Positions 8,428 to 17,305 are shown, counted from the first letter of the stretch. The stretch: 64,000 bases of DNA from Pseudarthrobacter naphthalenicus (GCF_029076445.1 NZ_JARESG010000018.1:17421-81420), one strand, 5' to 3'. Notes: generated by a model from the sequence alone, not told the origin. Made by a program: numbers and translations.

Positions 8428-9381
8428 ATGACCAAGGTCAACACCGTGCTGGGAACCATCCCGGCCGAAGAACTGGAAATCGTGGCGGTCCACGAACACA
8501 TCGGCTACGGCATGCCCGGGTCCGAGCTGGACACCAAGTGGTGGAAGACACCGGAACAGGCCTACGAGGAAACCGTGCCGAAGCTGCGGAAGTTCCGCGA
8601 ATACGGCGGCGGCACCTTCGTGGATGCCACCGGGATCTGCAACGGCCGCGACGTGGACTACTACAGGTCCCTGTCCCGGAAAACGGGCGTGCACATCGTG
8701 GCCAGCACCGGCTTCGTCGGCGGCGACACCGCCCTCCCGCATTTCTCCCGCGCCACCGTGGACTACCTCACGAAGGTCTTCATTCACGAGATCACCGTGG
8801 GCATCGGCGACACCGGCGCCAAGGCCGGCGTCATCAAGGTGGGCGTCAGCCGGGGCGGACGGATGACCGACCTCGACAAGCGCATCTACCGCGCCGCGGC
8901 CCGCGCCGCCGTCGTCACCGGAGCCCCGATCCTCACCCACCTGGCCATCGACCCCGAACCGGCGGTGACCATCTTCAACGAGGAGGGGCTACCCCTCGAC
9001 CGTGTCCTCTTCGGCCACGCCGACGACGGCCTGAACGCTCCCATCACCCCGCACGACTGGATCTACGAGCAGGGCGGCCGGATCGGGTTCGACACCTTCG
9101 GCTACGACCTCGAACTTCCGGATCCCCCGTTTTGGGGCCGTAAACGCGCCGAACGCATGGAGCACTTCGTCAACCTCGTCAACAAGGGGTACGCGGACAA
9201 GCTCCTGGTCTCAGCCGACGCCAACTGCAGCCCGCTGGGCTGGCCGGGCGTCAAGGGACACACCATCAATTACATCTTCGAGGACATGATCCCGGACATG
9301 CGCGCGGCCGGCATCGACGACGCCACGCTCAAACTCCTGCTCGAGGACAACCCGGCCGATTTCCTGTCACTCCACGCCTGA
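8428..9381 (+). CDS. Phosphotriesterase-family metal-dependent hydrolase/lactonase
   Basis: A 317-residue TIM-barrel amidohydrolase with the complete family ligand set: HEH near residue 22, Lys in GVIKVGVSR, His in PILTHLA, His in LFGHADD, and Asp in LLVSADANC. Family members hydrolyse phosphotriesters, lactones or amides; the substrate here is unknown. A good ribosome binding site (GAGGTGA) precedes the ATG. It follows its ligand-less paralog by 52 bases and is co-transcribed with an FAD monooxygenase and three further hydrolases, consistent with a ring-opening or ester-cleaving catabolic step. Confidence 0.9.
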   Translation: MTKVNTVLGTIPAEELEIVAVHEHIGYGMPGSELDTKWWKTPEQAYEETVPKLRKFREYGGGTFVDATGICNGRDVDYYRSLSRKTGVHIVASTGFVGGDTALPHFSRATVDYLTKVFIHEITVGIGDTGAKAGVIKVGVSRGGRMTDLDKRIYRAAARAAVVTGAPILTHLAIDPEPAVTIFNEEGLPLDRVLFGHADDGLNAPITPHDWIYEQGGRIGFDTFGYDLELPDPPFWGRKRAERMEHFVNLVNKGYADKLLVSADANCSPLGWPGVKGHTINYIFEDMIPDMRAAGIDDATLKLLLEDNPADFLSLHA

Positions 9382-9442
9382 CCCCGGACAAAACCACCAA
9401 AACCTCCCCAGGCGCAGCCTGGCTCAAGAAAGAGACTCCCCC

Positions 9443-10585
9443 ATGAAGGCTGAAGACATCAAGAACCTCAAGATCGCCATCGTCGGCGCCGGCTACGGCG
9501 GCGCCGCAGCGGCCAAGGCCCTGAGCCTGCTCGGTGCAGACGTCACGGTCTATGAGCAGGCTCCCCAAATGGGTGAGGTGGGCGCCGGCATCGGCCTGCG
9601 CCCCGCCACCATGGCCCGGTTCCGCCAGTGGGGCATCTTCGACGCGATCGCCAACGTGAGTTCGGCCAGCGACTACTTCGAGATCCTCACCGCCACCGGC
9701 GAGCCGATCATGAAGGACACCTGGCCGGAGTTCGGCGAGGAGAAAAACACGTACCTCATCCACCGCCGCGACTTCATCGAAGCGCTCCTCAGCGTCCTCC
9801 CCGAGGGCATGGTCAAGCTCGGCCACAGGTTGGAGACCATCGAAGACAAGGGCGGCCGCTCCGTCCTGACCTTTGCCAACGGCGAGACGGCCGAGGCGGA
9901 CCTGGTGGTCGGGGCCGACGGCATCAAGTCCTCGGTGCGCGAGCAGCTCTTCAGCGACAAGGGCCCGGTGTTCTCCGGCGAGCACGCCTACCGGGTGGTG
10001 ATTTCCGCCGACGACGCCCACGGCATGGTGACGGATGACAACCTGCGCATGTACATCGGCAAGGGCACGAAGGTCTACCTCCTGCCGCTGCGCCACCGCA
10101 ACCAGATGTCCTTCGACATCACCGCCCTGAACCCGGACGGCACCTGGGCGCCCGCCATCACCAAGGAAGACCTCCTCAAGACGGTGGAAGGCTTCGACGA
10201 GCGGATCGTGGCCATCACGCGCGGCCTGGACATGGACACCGTCAACATCCGCGCGGTCTACGACATCGACCCGGTGGACACCTGGCACACCGACTCCGTG
10301 GTCCTCATGGGTGACGCGGCGCATTCCATGCTGCACCACCAGGGCCAGGGTGCGAACTCCGCCATTGAGGACGCCGGAGCCCTGGCCGACGCCCTGGCCC
10401 AGGCCGGCTCGGTCAAGGAGGCCCTGGCCCTGTTCCAGGCGACCCGCAAACCCGTCACGGACGAGCTGCAGCGCATTTCCCGCCAGGGCTGGAGCGAGGA
10501 GGAAGTCAACGACGTCTTCCCGGGCCAGAAGCCCACGTCCCAGCAGCCCGCGGCCGCAAACGAACCAGTAGAGGCGAAGGCCTGA
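9443..10585 (+). CDS. FAD-dependent monooxygenase, salicylate-hydroxylase-like
   Basis: A 380-residue class A flavoprotein hydroxylase. The FAD dinucleotide motif is VGAGYGG (residues 14-20), the DG motif region is LVVGADGIKSSVRE, and the GD motif is VLMGDAAHSMLHHQGQGAN near residue 290. The group includes salicylate and 3-hydroxybenzoate hydroxylases, which use NAD(P)H and O2 on aromatic acids. The C-terminal tail (about 25 residues, rich in Pro, Ala and Gln) is low complexity. It sits between the phosphotriesterase pair and an esterase in one operon, so a hydroxylation step in the island pathway is a fair inference. Confidence 0.9.
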   Translation: MKAEDIKNLKIAIVGAGYGGAAAAKALSLLGADVTVYEQAPQMGEVGAGIGLRPATMARFRQWGIFDAIANVSSASDYFEILTATGEPIMKDTWPEFGEEKNTYLIHRRDFIEALLSVLPEGMVKLGHRLETIEDKGGRSVLTFANGETAEADLVVGADGIKSSVREQLFSDKGPVFSGEHAYRVVISADDAHGMVTDDNLRMYIGKGTKVYLLPLRHRNQMSFDITALNPDGTWAPAITKEDLLKTVEGFDERIVAITRGLDMDTVNIRAVYDIDPVDTWHTDSVVLMGDAAHSMLHHQGQGANSAIEDAGALADALAQAGSVKEALALFQATRKPVTDELQRISRQGWSEEEVNDVFPGQKPTSQQPAAANEPVEAKA

Positions 10586-10590
10586 ACGTT

Positions 10591-11523
10591 ATGACCATCC
10601 ATCCCGAAATCGCCAAAGTCCTTGCCGCCATCCCGGCTCCCGACGGATCGCCGCTTGACCCCGCGGCCATGCGGGCGGCCGAGGCCGCACACGTAGCCGC
10701 GCCGGCGGACCGGCTGCCGCTTCACGCCGTCGAAGACGTCACGGCAGTCACCAAGGCCGGCGAGGTGCCGGTCCGCATTTACACGCCCGCCGAGGCGGGC
10801 GCGTATGGGGTCCTGGTGTACTTCCACGGCGGCGCGTTCTTCCTGGGCAGCCTGGACACCCACGACCACGTCGCCCGGGCCCTGGCGAAGGAAACCGGCT
10901 ACAAAGTCATCTCGGTGGGCTACCGGCTGGCGCCCGAGGCCGCTTTCCCGGCGGGGCTCGAGGATTGCTATGCGGTGGTCCGGTGGGCCGCCGAGCAAGG
11001 CCAGGCCCTGGGCTGGGATGGCAGGAACCTGGCCATCGCGGGTGACAGCTCGGGCGGGAACTTTGTGGCCGCCGTCGCCGCCAAGGCCCACGAAGACGGG
11101 TTCGACGGCGTCACGCACCAGATCCTGTTCTACCCGTCCGTGGACCTGGACTTCGCTGAAGACCGGTATCCCTCGCTGCGGGAGAACGCCGTCGGGTTTG
11201 GCCTCGAAACTGCGGGTCTGAAGCCGTTCAACGCGTTCTACCTCAACAGCGGCGCGGATCCTGCCGATCCCCTGGTCTCCCCGATCAAACGCGGGGATCT
11301 CGGCGGCCTGCCGCCGGCCCTCATCATTACGGCCGAGCACGATCCGCTGCGGGACGAAGGCGAGCTCTACGCCCGGCGCCTGCGGGAGGCCGGCGTGGAC
11401 GCCACCGTCAGCCGGTACGCCGGGGCAAACCACGGCTTCGTCCAGAATTTCTCCTGGATCCCGGAGTTCTACCGTCCGTTCCATGAGGCAGCGGGCTTTC
11501 TGAACACCAGGGCCGGGCAGTGA
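10591..11523 (+). CDS. Alpha/beta hydrolase, hormone-sensitive-lipase family esterase
   Basis: A 310-residue esterase. The oxyanion-hole motif HGGAFF is at residues 79-84. The nucleophile lies in GDSSGG (Ser153), the acid in EHDPLRDEG and the catalytic His in NHGFVQNF near the C-terminus. These are the hallmarks of the HSL (GDSAG) family, acting on short-chain esters or lactones. It begins five bases after the monooxygenase stop, and its own stop overlaps the GTG of the next gene, so it belongs firmly to this operon. Confidence 0.92.
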   Translation: MTIHPEIAKVLAAIPAPDGSPLDPAAMRAAEAAHVAAPADRLPLHAVEDVTAVTKAGEVPVRIYTPAEAGAYGVLVYFHGGAFFLGSLDTHDHVARALAKETGYKVISVGYRLAPEAAFPAGLEDCYAVVRWAAEQGQALGWDGRNLAIAGDSSGGNFVAAVAAKAHEDGFDGVTHQILFYPSVDLDFAEDRYPSLRENAVGFGLETAGLKPFNAFYLNSGADPADPLVSPIKRGDLGGLPPALIITAEHDPLRDEGELYARRLREAGVDATVSRYAGANHGFVQNFSWIPEFYRPFHEAAGFLNTRAGQ

Positions 11524-12488
11524 CGGAATCAGTGGCCGTCCATCCCCTGGTATCCCCCTGGGGCCGGTTCGGACTCTACAGCTTCTTCATCGACGCGCCG
11601 GAGCCTGCCATCGTGGACACGGGAATTGCGTCCTCGCCGGCCGAAGGCATGGTGCCGGCGCTGGAGGCGATCGGCCGCCGGATCGAGGACGTCCGCTGGA
11701 TCTTCCTGACCCACGGCCATATCGACCACATCGGCGGCGCTTACGCGCTGTGGGAGCTCACCGGTCGCCGGGCGCAGGTGGTCATCCACGAGGCCGACGC
11801 GCCGATGCTCCGTTCGCGCCGGGCCCATGTGGACGAATATCTGTCCGGGCGGGCGCAGTACCTGAATGACCCGGATGGCGAGGCAAAGCTGACGGCGGCC
11901 ACCCACGCGGTGATTTCCGGGGAGATGGAGCCCACCCTGCTGGTGCGCGGGGGCGAAACCATCTCCCTCGGCGGGGACGTCTCCGTCTCGGTTCATTCGA
12001 TTCCGGGCCACACCCCGGGCTCGGTGGCCTATGTGATTGAGGGCCAGAACGACGTGTTCGTCGGTGACGCCGTCCAGGTCCACGGCGCGGCCAACGGTTT
12101 CCCCGGGTTTGTGGACCCGGCCGGATACCGTTCGAGCCTGCAGTACCTTGCCGGGGAAATCCGTCCACGGCACCTCTACCTGGGGCATCCGTACCGGACC
12201 GCGGACGGCACACCCTACGGTGTGGAGCTCGACGCCGATCAGGCCCGGGAAGCGCTCCAAGGCAGCCTGGAGATTGAGGCCCGCGTCAAGGAAGCGGCCT
12301 GCACCTGCCTAGAGGAAGGACTGCAGGATTCGGACTCGCCGTATTCACCGTTCGCCCGCGTGGCCGAAGACCTCGGCTACCAGGGGGACCCCACTTTGGA
12401 GCCGTCCCCGTTCTTCACCACGCTGCACGGCTACCGCAGCACGTTCGACCGATTGACCGATGATGAGGAGATAAGCACTCGTGGATGA
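11520..12488 (+). CDS. Metallo-beta-lactamase-fold hydrolase
   Basis: A 322-residue MBL-fold enzyme starting with GTG, whose TG overlaps the previous stop. The dinuclear zinc motif HGHIDH is at residues 65-70. Further ligands are in IPGHTPGSVAY, VGDAVQVHG and YLGHPY. Such enzymes include lactonases, thioesterases and glyoxalase II-like hydrolases. The translational coupling on both sides argues for a part in the same pathway as the neighbouring hydrolases. The exact reaction cannot be read from the sequence. Confidence 0.9.
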   Translation: MTESVAVHPLVSPWGRFGLYSFFIDAPEPAIVDTGIASSPAEGMVPALEAIGRRIEDVRWIFLTHGHIDHIGGAYALWELTGRRAQVVIHEADAPMLRSRRAHVDEYLSGRAQYLNDPDGEAKLTAATHAVISGEMEPTLLVRGGETISLGGDVSVSVHSIPGHTPGSVAYVIEGQNDVFVGDAVQVHGAANGFPGFVDPAGYRSSLQYLAGEIRPRHLYLGHPYRTADGTPYGVELDADQAREALQGSLEIEARVKEAACTCLEEGLQDSDSPYSPFARVAEDLGYQGDPTLEPSPFFTTLHGYRSTFDRLTDDEEISTRG

Positions 12489-14205
12489 CTTCCAGCTCGT
12501 GAATGCCGGCGGCAATCAGATCGCCGTCCGCAAGGACCTCCGGGTCCCAATGCGCGACGGCATCGAACTCGCCGCCGACGCCTACCAGGGCACCGATGAC
12601 AAGCCGCGTCCCGCGCTGGTGGCGCTGAGCCCCTACGGCAAGGAACTTCAGGCCCTCGCGCTGACCACCCCGCCGCAGCGCCGGCCCAGCCCCATGTGGG
12701 ACGGCTGCATCGAGGCCGGCGACATCGCCCGGATCGTCAAGGAGGACTACGTCCACGTCATCGGCGATCTGCGCGGCTCCGGCGCGTCCGAAGGCGAGCA
12801 CATCGGCAACTACAACGCCGGCGGGGTTTCCCTTGGCCAGGACGCGTATGACTTCATCGAGTGGGTCGCCGCGCAGCCCTGGTGCGACGGCAACGTCGGC
12901 ATGGTGGGCATCTCCTACTTCGGCTCCATGCAGGTACTGGCCGCGGCCGAACGCCCGCCGCACCTGAAGGCGATCTTCGTCTCCGGCGGCCACTACGACT
13001 TCTACGAAACCACGTACCACGGCGGCGTCATGTGGTTCATGCCCCGGGCCGCGCGCGAAGGCCGCGGCGGCGACTCAGGCTGGGCGTTCACGGACAGCGT
13101 CAAGTCCCGCATGATCGAAAAGTACTCCCCGGATGAACTGAAGAAGCTCGTGGCCGAGCGCCTGCAGGATCCGGACGTCGCAGCATGGCCCAACCTGGTC
13201 CACGTCCTGCACTACCCGAAGAACCACGAGGCCTGGTTCGACATCGTGATGAACGAGCTCGACGGCGACTGGTACGAGGAGCGCAACCCGATCACTCTGG
13301 CCCCGAACATCGACATCCCCGTCTACCTGCAGCTCGACCAGGGCCGCGGCTGGACCCTGGACGGCACCATCGAGCTGTACAACGCGCTCAAGGGGCCCAA
13401 GAAACTCGACATCGGCCCCTACCCGCCCATGCAGTCGCGGCCCTTCATCGAGGAGCACGACAAGATGTTCCGGTGGTACGACTACTGGATCAAGGGCATC
13501 AACAACGGGGTGATGGACGAGCCGCCCGTAAGTGTCTTCGTGGAAGGCTCCCGCGAGGTGGTCACCGCTGACCAGTGGCCGCCCAAGGAAGTGGAATACA
13601 AGCCCCTGTATCTGCGCCCGAGGGGCAAGCTGTCGCCGGAGTCCGAGCCGATGGGTGCCGAATACGCTGCCCCGGACGGCTTCTATCAGGCCCCACTGAC
13701 GGTGACGGACAAGGTGGAGATGCTCTCCTGGAGCACCGATACGTTCGAGACGGACACGGAGCTGATCGGCACCGGCGCGGCGCACATCTTCGCGGAAATC
13801 GACCAGCCGGACACGAACTTCATCATGCGCCTGTGGGACTACGCCCCCAACGGCAAGCGGCAGCTGATCACCAGCGGCTACCTGAAGGCTTCACACCGCG
13901 AGCTCGACGAGCGCACCACCGCGGGCAACCCGTACCACCCGCACACACGCTCAGTGCCGGTGGAGCCGGGGACGATCGAGGAGTACGTGCTGCGGCTCTA
14001 CCCGTTCGCGAACACCTTCAGGCCGGGCCACCGCCTGGTGGTGGAGCTGTCCAACGACGAACCACTTGCCGACGAGCACAACGCCCTGCTGCCGCCGGAC
14101 GCTTTCCACCTTCCGGTGGGGCGGCCCGTCACCCACAAGATCTACCGCGACGCCGCCCACCCCTCCCGGCTGGTCCTGCCGTACACCGCGCGCAAGGGCC
14201 TGTAA
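12481..14205 (+). CDS. CocE/NonD family hydrolase without the usual catalytic His motif
   Basis: A 574-residue protein of the X-Pro dipeptidyl-peptidase (S15)/cocaine-esterase family, about the length of Rhodococcus CocE. The nucleophile lies in VGISYFGS (Ser145). The Asp region appears as GRGWTLDGT. Where CocE has GPWSH carrying the catalytic His, this protein reads IGPYPPMQSRPF with no His. The C-terminal jelly-roll domain (residues about 385-570) is present. The GTG start overlaps the MBL gene by eight bases. Family members cleave esters or amides. Whether this variant uses another His cannot be judged here. Confidence 0.88.
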   Translation: MDDFQLVNAGGNQIAVRKDLRVPMRDGIELAADAYQGTDDKPRPALVALSPYGKELQALALTTPPQRRPSPMWDGCIEAGDIARIVKEDYVHVIGDLRGSGASEGEHIGNYNAGGVSLGQDAYDFIEWVAAQPWCDGNVGMVGISYFGSMQVLAAAERPPHLKAIFVSGGHYDFYETTYHGGVMWFMPRAAREGRGGDSGWAFTDSVKSRMIEKYSPDELKKLVAERLQDPDVAAWPNLVHVLHYPKNHEAWFDIVMNELDGDWYEERNPITLAPNIDIPVYLQLDQGRGWTLDGTIELYNALKGPKKLDIGPYPPMQSRPFIEEHDKMFRWYDYWIKGINNGVMDEPPVSVFVEGSREVVTADQWPPKEVEYKPLYLRPRGKLSPESEPMGAEYAAPDGFYQAPLTVTDKVEMLSWSTDTFETDTELIGTGAAHIFAEIDQPDTNFIMRLWDYAPNGKRQLITSGYLKASHRELDERTTAGNPYHPHTRSVPVEPGTIEEYVLRLYPFANTFRPGHRLVVELSNDEPLADEHNALLPPDAFHLPVGRPVTHKIYRDAAHPSRLVLPYTARKGL

Positions 14206-14218
14206 ACAGCGCCCGACG

Positions 14219-14248
14219 CCGGATCCTGGCTAATCGGCCAGGATCCGG
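14219..14248. terminator. Bidirectional hairpin between cocE-like gene and padR
   Basis: CCGGATCCTGGC, loop TAATCG, GCCAGGATCCGG: a perfect 12-bp stem. The PadR stop codon starts at its edge and runs into the loop. It sits exactly between two convergent genes and lacks a long T-run, so the strength of termination is uncertain. Confidence 0.55.
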
Positions 14249-14868
14249 TAGAGAGCGCGGCGGGTTTCGTCGAGCTTCTCGATTGCGGCGGTGCGCTGCT
14301 CTTCGGTGGCGGCGCTCCGGAACTGATGGATGACGCCCATCAGCTTTCCCACACTCTGGTGGAACGCCGGCCCTGATCCTTCAGCCTCGGTGTTCCAGGC
14401 GTTCTCCAGCTCCTCGGCGTGCTCGGCCACGTAGGCCTTCCCGGTATCCGTGAGCGTAAAGTCGGTCCGCCGGCCCTCGCTGAGGGGCGTGATCAGTTCC
14501 TCATCCACCAGCTGCTGGAGCGTGGGATAGACGGATCCCGGGCTGGGCCGCCACGCACCCGAGGTTTTTTCGGCGATGGTCTTGATCAGGCCGTAGCCAT
14601 TGGAGGGGGCTTCAGCCAGAAGTGACAGGATCGCCCAGCGGACGTCGCCCCTTCCGGCCCGCCGGAAACCTGGTCCGAACCCGGGGCCAAAGCCTCCGCC
14701 GGGCCCGAACCCCGGGCCGAATCCCGGCCCGAATCCGCCGCGCGGCCCAAATCCCGGGCCAAAGCCTGCGCCGCGGTGCCCGTGCGGCCCGCGCCGGCTT
14801 CTTCCGCGCCCGAACTTTCCCCGCCCGAAGGGGGGTTCCAAACACTTGTCATCGTGAATGCCTTTCAT
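14230..14868 (-). CDS. PadR family regulator with Phe-Gly-Pro repeat
   Basis: A 212-residue protein. The ATG at 14868 is chosen for the AAGGGA ten bases upstream. After a basic start (residues about 12-30) comes a low-complexity stretch rich in GFGPGFGP units (about residues 31-68). Next is a PadR winged-helix domain (DVRWAILSLL, SNGYGLIKTI, GSVYPTLQQLVDEELI, DFTLTDTGKAYV) and a C-terminal dimerisation helix region. PadR proteins repress efflux or detoxification genes. An inverted repeat just upstream (14933-14956) may be its own operator. Being convergent with the hydrolase operon, it may not regulate it. Confidence 0.88.
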   Translation of the reverse strand: MKGIHDDKCLEPPFGRGKFGRGRSRRGPHGHRGAGFGPGFGPRGGFGPGFGPGFGPGGGFGPGFGPGFRRAGRGDVRWAILSLLAEAPSNGYGLIKTIAEKTSGAWRPSPGSVYPTLQQLVDEELITPLSEGRRTDFTLTDTGKAYVAEHAEELENAWNTEAEGSGPAFHQSVGKLMGVIHQFRSAATEEQRTAAIEKLDETRRALYRILAD

Positions 14869-14932
14869 GGTGGCATCGTCCCTTCGCTGATGTGATTTTC
14901 TTGTGGTCGGTTTTCGCACCGGTGAACCTATC

Positions 14933-14956
14933 ACCGATAGTTAACGATATATCGGT
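14933..14956. promoter_or_regulatory. Inverted repeat upstream of padR, candidate operator
   Basis: ACCGATA, ten bases, TATCGGT. The right arm overlaps a perfect 10-bp palindrome, CGATATATCG (14945-14954). The site is AT-rich against a GC-rich background and lies 65-88 bases before the PadR start, which suits autoregulation. Confidence 0.5.
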
Positions 14957-15092
14957 AATAATGGGAACGGCAAGAGTCGGCGGGGGTCCCCGGCGAAGAA
15001 TTTTCCGCGCAGCCAACAGTTCAGCAGGCATCTGGATGCGGCAGGTTCAGCGGCGTATCCTGATCACACGTCGCAAGCTTGAGGGCTGAAGA

Positions 15093-17246
15093 ATGGCGAA
15101 GAAAAGGAAGCACGGGCACCGCCTGGCGGGGACCCTGGGAAGGATCCTCGGTTTCTTTACTGCGAGCGCATTGTGCGGCGTCCTTGCCGCCAGCCTGGTG
15201 GCCCCGGCCGTCGCCGCCGCAGGCCTGGGGGTCAGCACCTCCATCGGATTCTTTGACAGCCTCCCCGAGGAACTCACGGTCCAGCCGCCGTCGCAAACCA
15301 CCAGGGTGCTCACGTCCGATGGTCAGACGATCGCCACGTTCTACGCCGAAAACCGGGTCCGTGTCCCGCTGGCCAACATGTCACCGTTCATCAGGGACGG
15401 CATCGTGGCCATCGAGGACAGCCGCTTTTACGAGCACGCCGGCATTGACCCCCAAGGCATCCTCCGGGCCTTCCTTTCCAATGTGACGTCCGGGGGCAAG
15501 CAAGGGGCGTCCACCATCACCCAGCAGTACGTCACCAATGTCATCAACGAAGCGCGGCTGTCCCAGGACAAGGGCAACGAGGTCATCCTCAGCGGCCAGA
15601 AGGACATGGGCGACAAACTGCGGGAGATGAAGCTGGCCGTCGCACTGGAGAAGAAGTTCACCAAGGACCAGATCCTGGAGGGCTACCTGAACATCGTCTT
15701 CTTCAACAGCGACGCCTACGGCGTGGAAGCAGCTTCCCGCTATTTCTTCAGCACCACCGCCAAGGATCTGACGCTTCCGCAGGCGGCCTTGCTCGCCGGG
15801 CTGGTCAATAGCCCCACGTTCTACAACCCCGCAGTTAACCCGGAGAACTCGAAGGCCCGCCGCAACCAGGTGCTCGACGAGATGCTCAAACACCGCAAAA
15901 TCACCCAGGCCCAGCACGATGAAGCTGCGGCCGCCCCCATAGAGCTGAAGATCACGCCGGAGCGGCAGGGGTGCGCCAATGCGGCCATGGCACCCTATTT
16001 CTGCGATTACATCTCGCACCTGATCCTCAATAACCCCGCCTACGGGTCGAGCCTGCTCGAGCGGCAGCGAAGGCTCTACCGCGGGGGGCTCACCATCACC
16101 ACCACCCTGGACAGCAGGCTGCAGGCCGCCGCACAGGCGCAGGTGGATGGCACGGCGGGGCCCAACCCGGACCATTGGGGGGCAGCCCTGGTGACGGTTC
16201 AACCTGGCACCGGGAAGATCCTGGCCATGGCACAGAACACGGTATTCCTGCCCGCGGACGGAAAGTTCGACACCCAGCTGAATTTCAACGTTGACGCCAA
16301 GGACCCTCAAGGCAATGACCTTAACGGCGCCGGCGGCTTCCAGCCAGGGTCAACAATGAAGCCGTTTACCTTTGCTGAATGGCTCAACGAAGGGAAGTCC
16401 ATGACTGCCGTGGTGGACGCGTCCCGGCGGGTGTATCCGCTGGGTTTCCCGTGGCGGTCCAGCTGCGGAAAAGTTCTGGGGGCCTACAGCACGGCGCAGA
16501 ACAACCCGCAGCTGGGCGCCGCGGACGACCTGCAGAACGCGGAGGACGGCTTCTACCGCCCCATGCCGGTCAACTATGGGCTGTACAACTCCATTAACAC
16601 TGCAACGTTCGCCGCGGCCGCCCAGCTGGACTTCTGCGGTATCCAGAAGATGGTGGACGCCGTGGGCCTTCACAGCGGGCTGGACGGTGCCCAGATCAAC
16701 ATGCACCAGCTGGGCAACCTGCTCGGTGCCACCGGCGTGGCGCCGCTCCATCTGGCGAACGCCTTTGCCACCTTCGCCAATGACGGCAAATACTGCGCCC
16801 CCGTGGCGCTGGTGGACGTCACTGATGCTGCCGGCGGCAAGCTCCCGGCGCAACCCAGCGAATGCCGCGATGCCGTCAAACCCGACGTGGCACGCGGGGT
16901 CAACGCGGTACTGCAGGATGTGCTGACCAAGGGCTCCGGCGTCTGGATCAACCCGAAGGTCCATGACAAGCGGCCCACGGCGGCCAAGACCGGCACCTCC
17001 AACAACAATGGCTCCACCTGGGTGGTGGGCTACACCTCGGGCCTGGCCACCGCGTCGTTCTTCGGGGATGCGCTGGAGGGCCAGAAGCGTTCGGGCCAGA
17101 ACGTGACCATCAATGGAACCTTCTACCCCCGGCTGGACGGCTGGATGATCGCCGGGCCGCAATGGGCCAATTACATGGTGCAGGTAACGCCGCTGTATCC
17201 GGCAAACCCGTTCCCGCCGCCGCCGGCATCCATGACCAAACCGTAG
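15093..17246 (+). CDS. Class A penicillin-binding protein (transglycosylase/transpeptidase)
   Basis: A 717-residue bifunctional peptidoglycan synthase. A signal-anchor helix lies at about 20-45. The glycosyltransferase-51 domain has the catalytic Glu in AIEDSRFYEHAG (E108) and the GASTITQQYVTN motif. The transpeptidase domain has SxxK as STMK (S420, K423), SIN in YNSINTA and KTGT (K632). It should act outside the membrane on lipid II. The short cytoplasmic N-terminus is basic. No PASTA domains are visible. A single gene; the downstream DUF1992 gene converges. Confidence 0.95.
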   Translation: MAKKRKHGHRLAGTLGRILGFFTASALCGVLAASLVAPAVAAAGLGVSTSIGFFDSLPEELTVQPPSQTTRVLTSDGQTIATFYAENRVRVPLANMSPFIRDGIVAIEDSRFYEHAGIDPQGILRAFLSNVTSGGKQGASTITQQYVTNVINEARLSQDKGNEVILSGQKDMGDKLREMKLAVALEKKFTKDQILEGYLNIVFFNSDAYGVEAASRYFFSTTAKDLTLPQAALLAGLVNSPTFYNPAVNPENSKARRNQVLDEMLKHRKITQAQHDEAAAAPIELKITPERQGCANAAMAPYFCDYISHLILNNPAYGSSLLERQRRLYRGGLTITTTLDSRLQAAAQAQVDGTAGPNPDHWGAALVTVQPGTGKILAMAQNTVFLPADGKFDTQLNFNVDAKDPQGNDLNGAGGFQPGSTMKPFTFAEWLNEGKSMTAVVDASRRVYPLGFPWRSSCGKVLGAYSTAQNNPQLGAADDLQNAEDGFYRPMPVNYGLYNSINTATFAAAAQLDFCGIQKMVDAVGLHSGLDGAQINMHQLGNLLGATGVAPLHLANAFATFANDGKYCAPVALVDVTDAAGGKLPAQPSECRDAVKPDVARGVNAVLQDVLTKGSGVWINPKVHDKRPTAAKTGTSNNNGSTWVVGYTSGLATASFFGDALEGQKRSGQNVTINGTFYPRLDGWMIAGPQWANYMVQVTPLYPANPFPPPPASMTKP

Positions 17247-17263
17247 CGCCCACTCAGGTAGTG

Positions 17264-17305
17264 CTGCGCTAGGTAAACTGCGCTAGGTAGAACTGAGCTA
17301 GGTGG
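17264..17305 (+). repeat. Three short tandem repeats with CTAG cores
   Basis: Units CTGCGCTAGGTAAA, CTGCGCTAGGTAGAA and CTGAGCTAGGTGG follow each other between two convergent genes. The last overlaps the stop codon of the DUF1992 gene. On the minus strand each unit carries a TAG. Confidence 0.5.
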
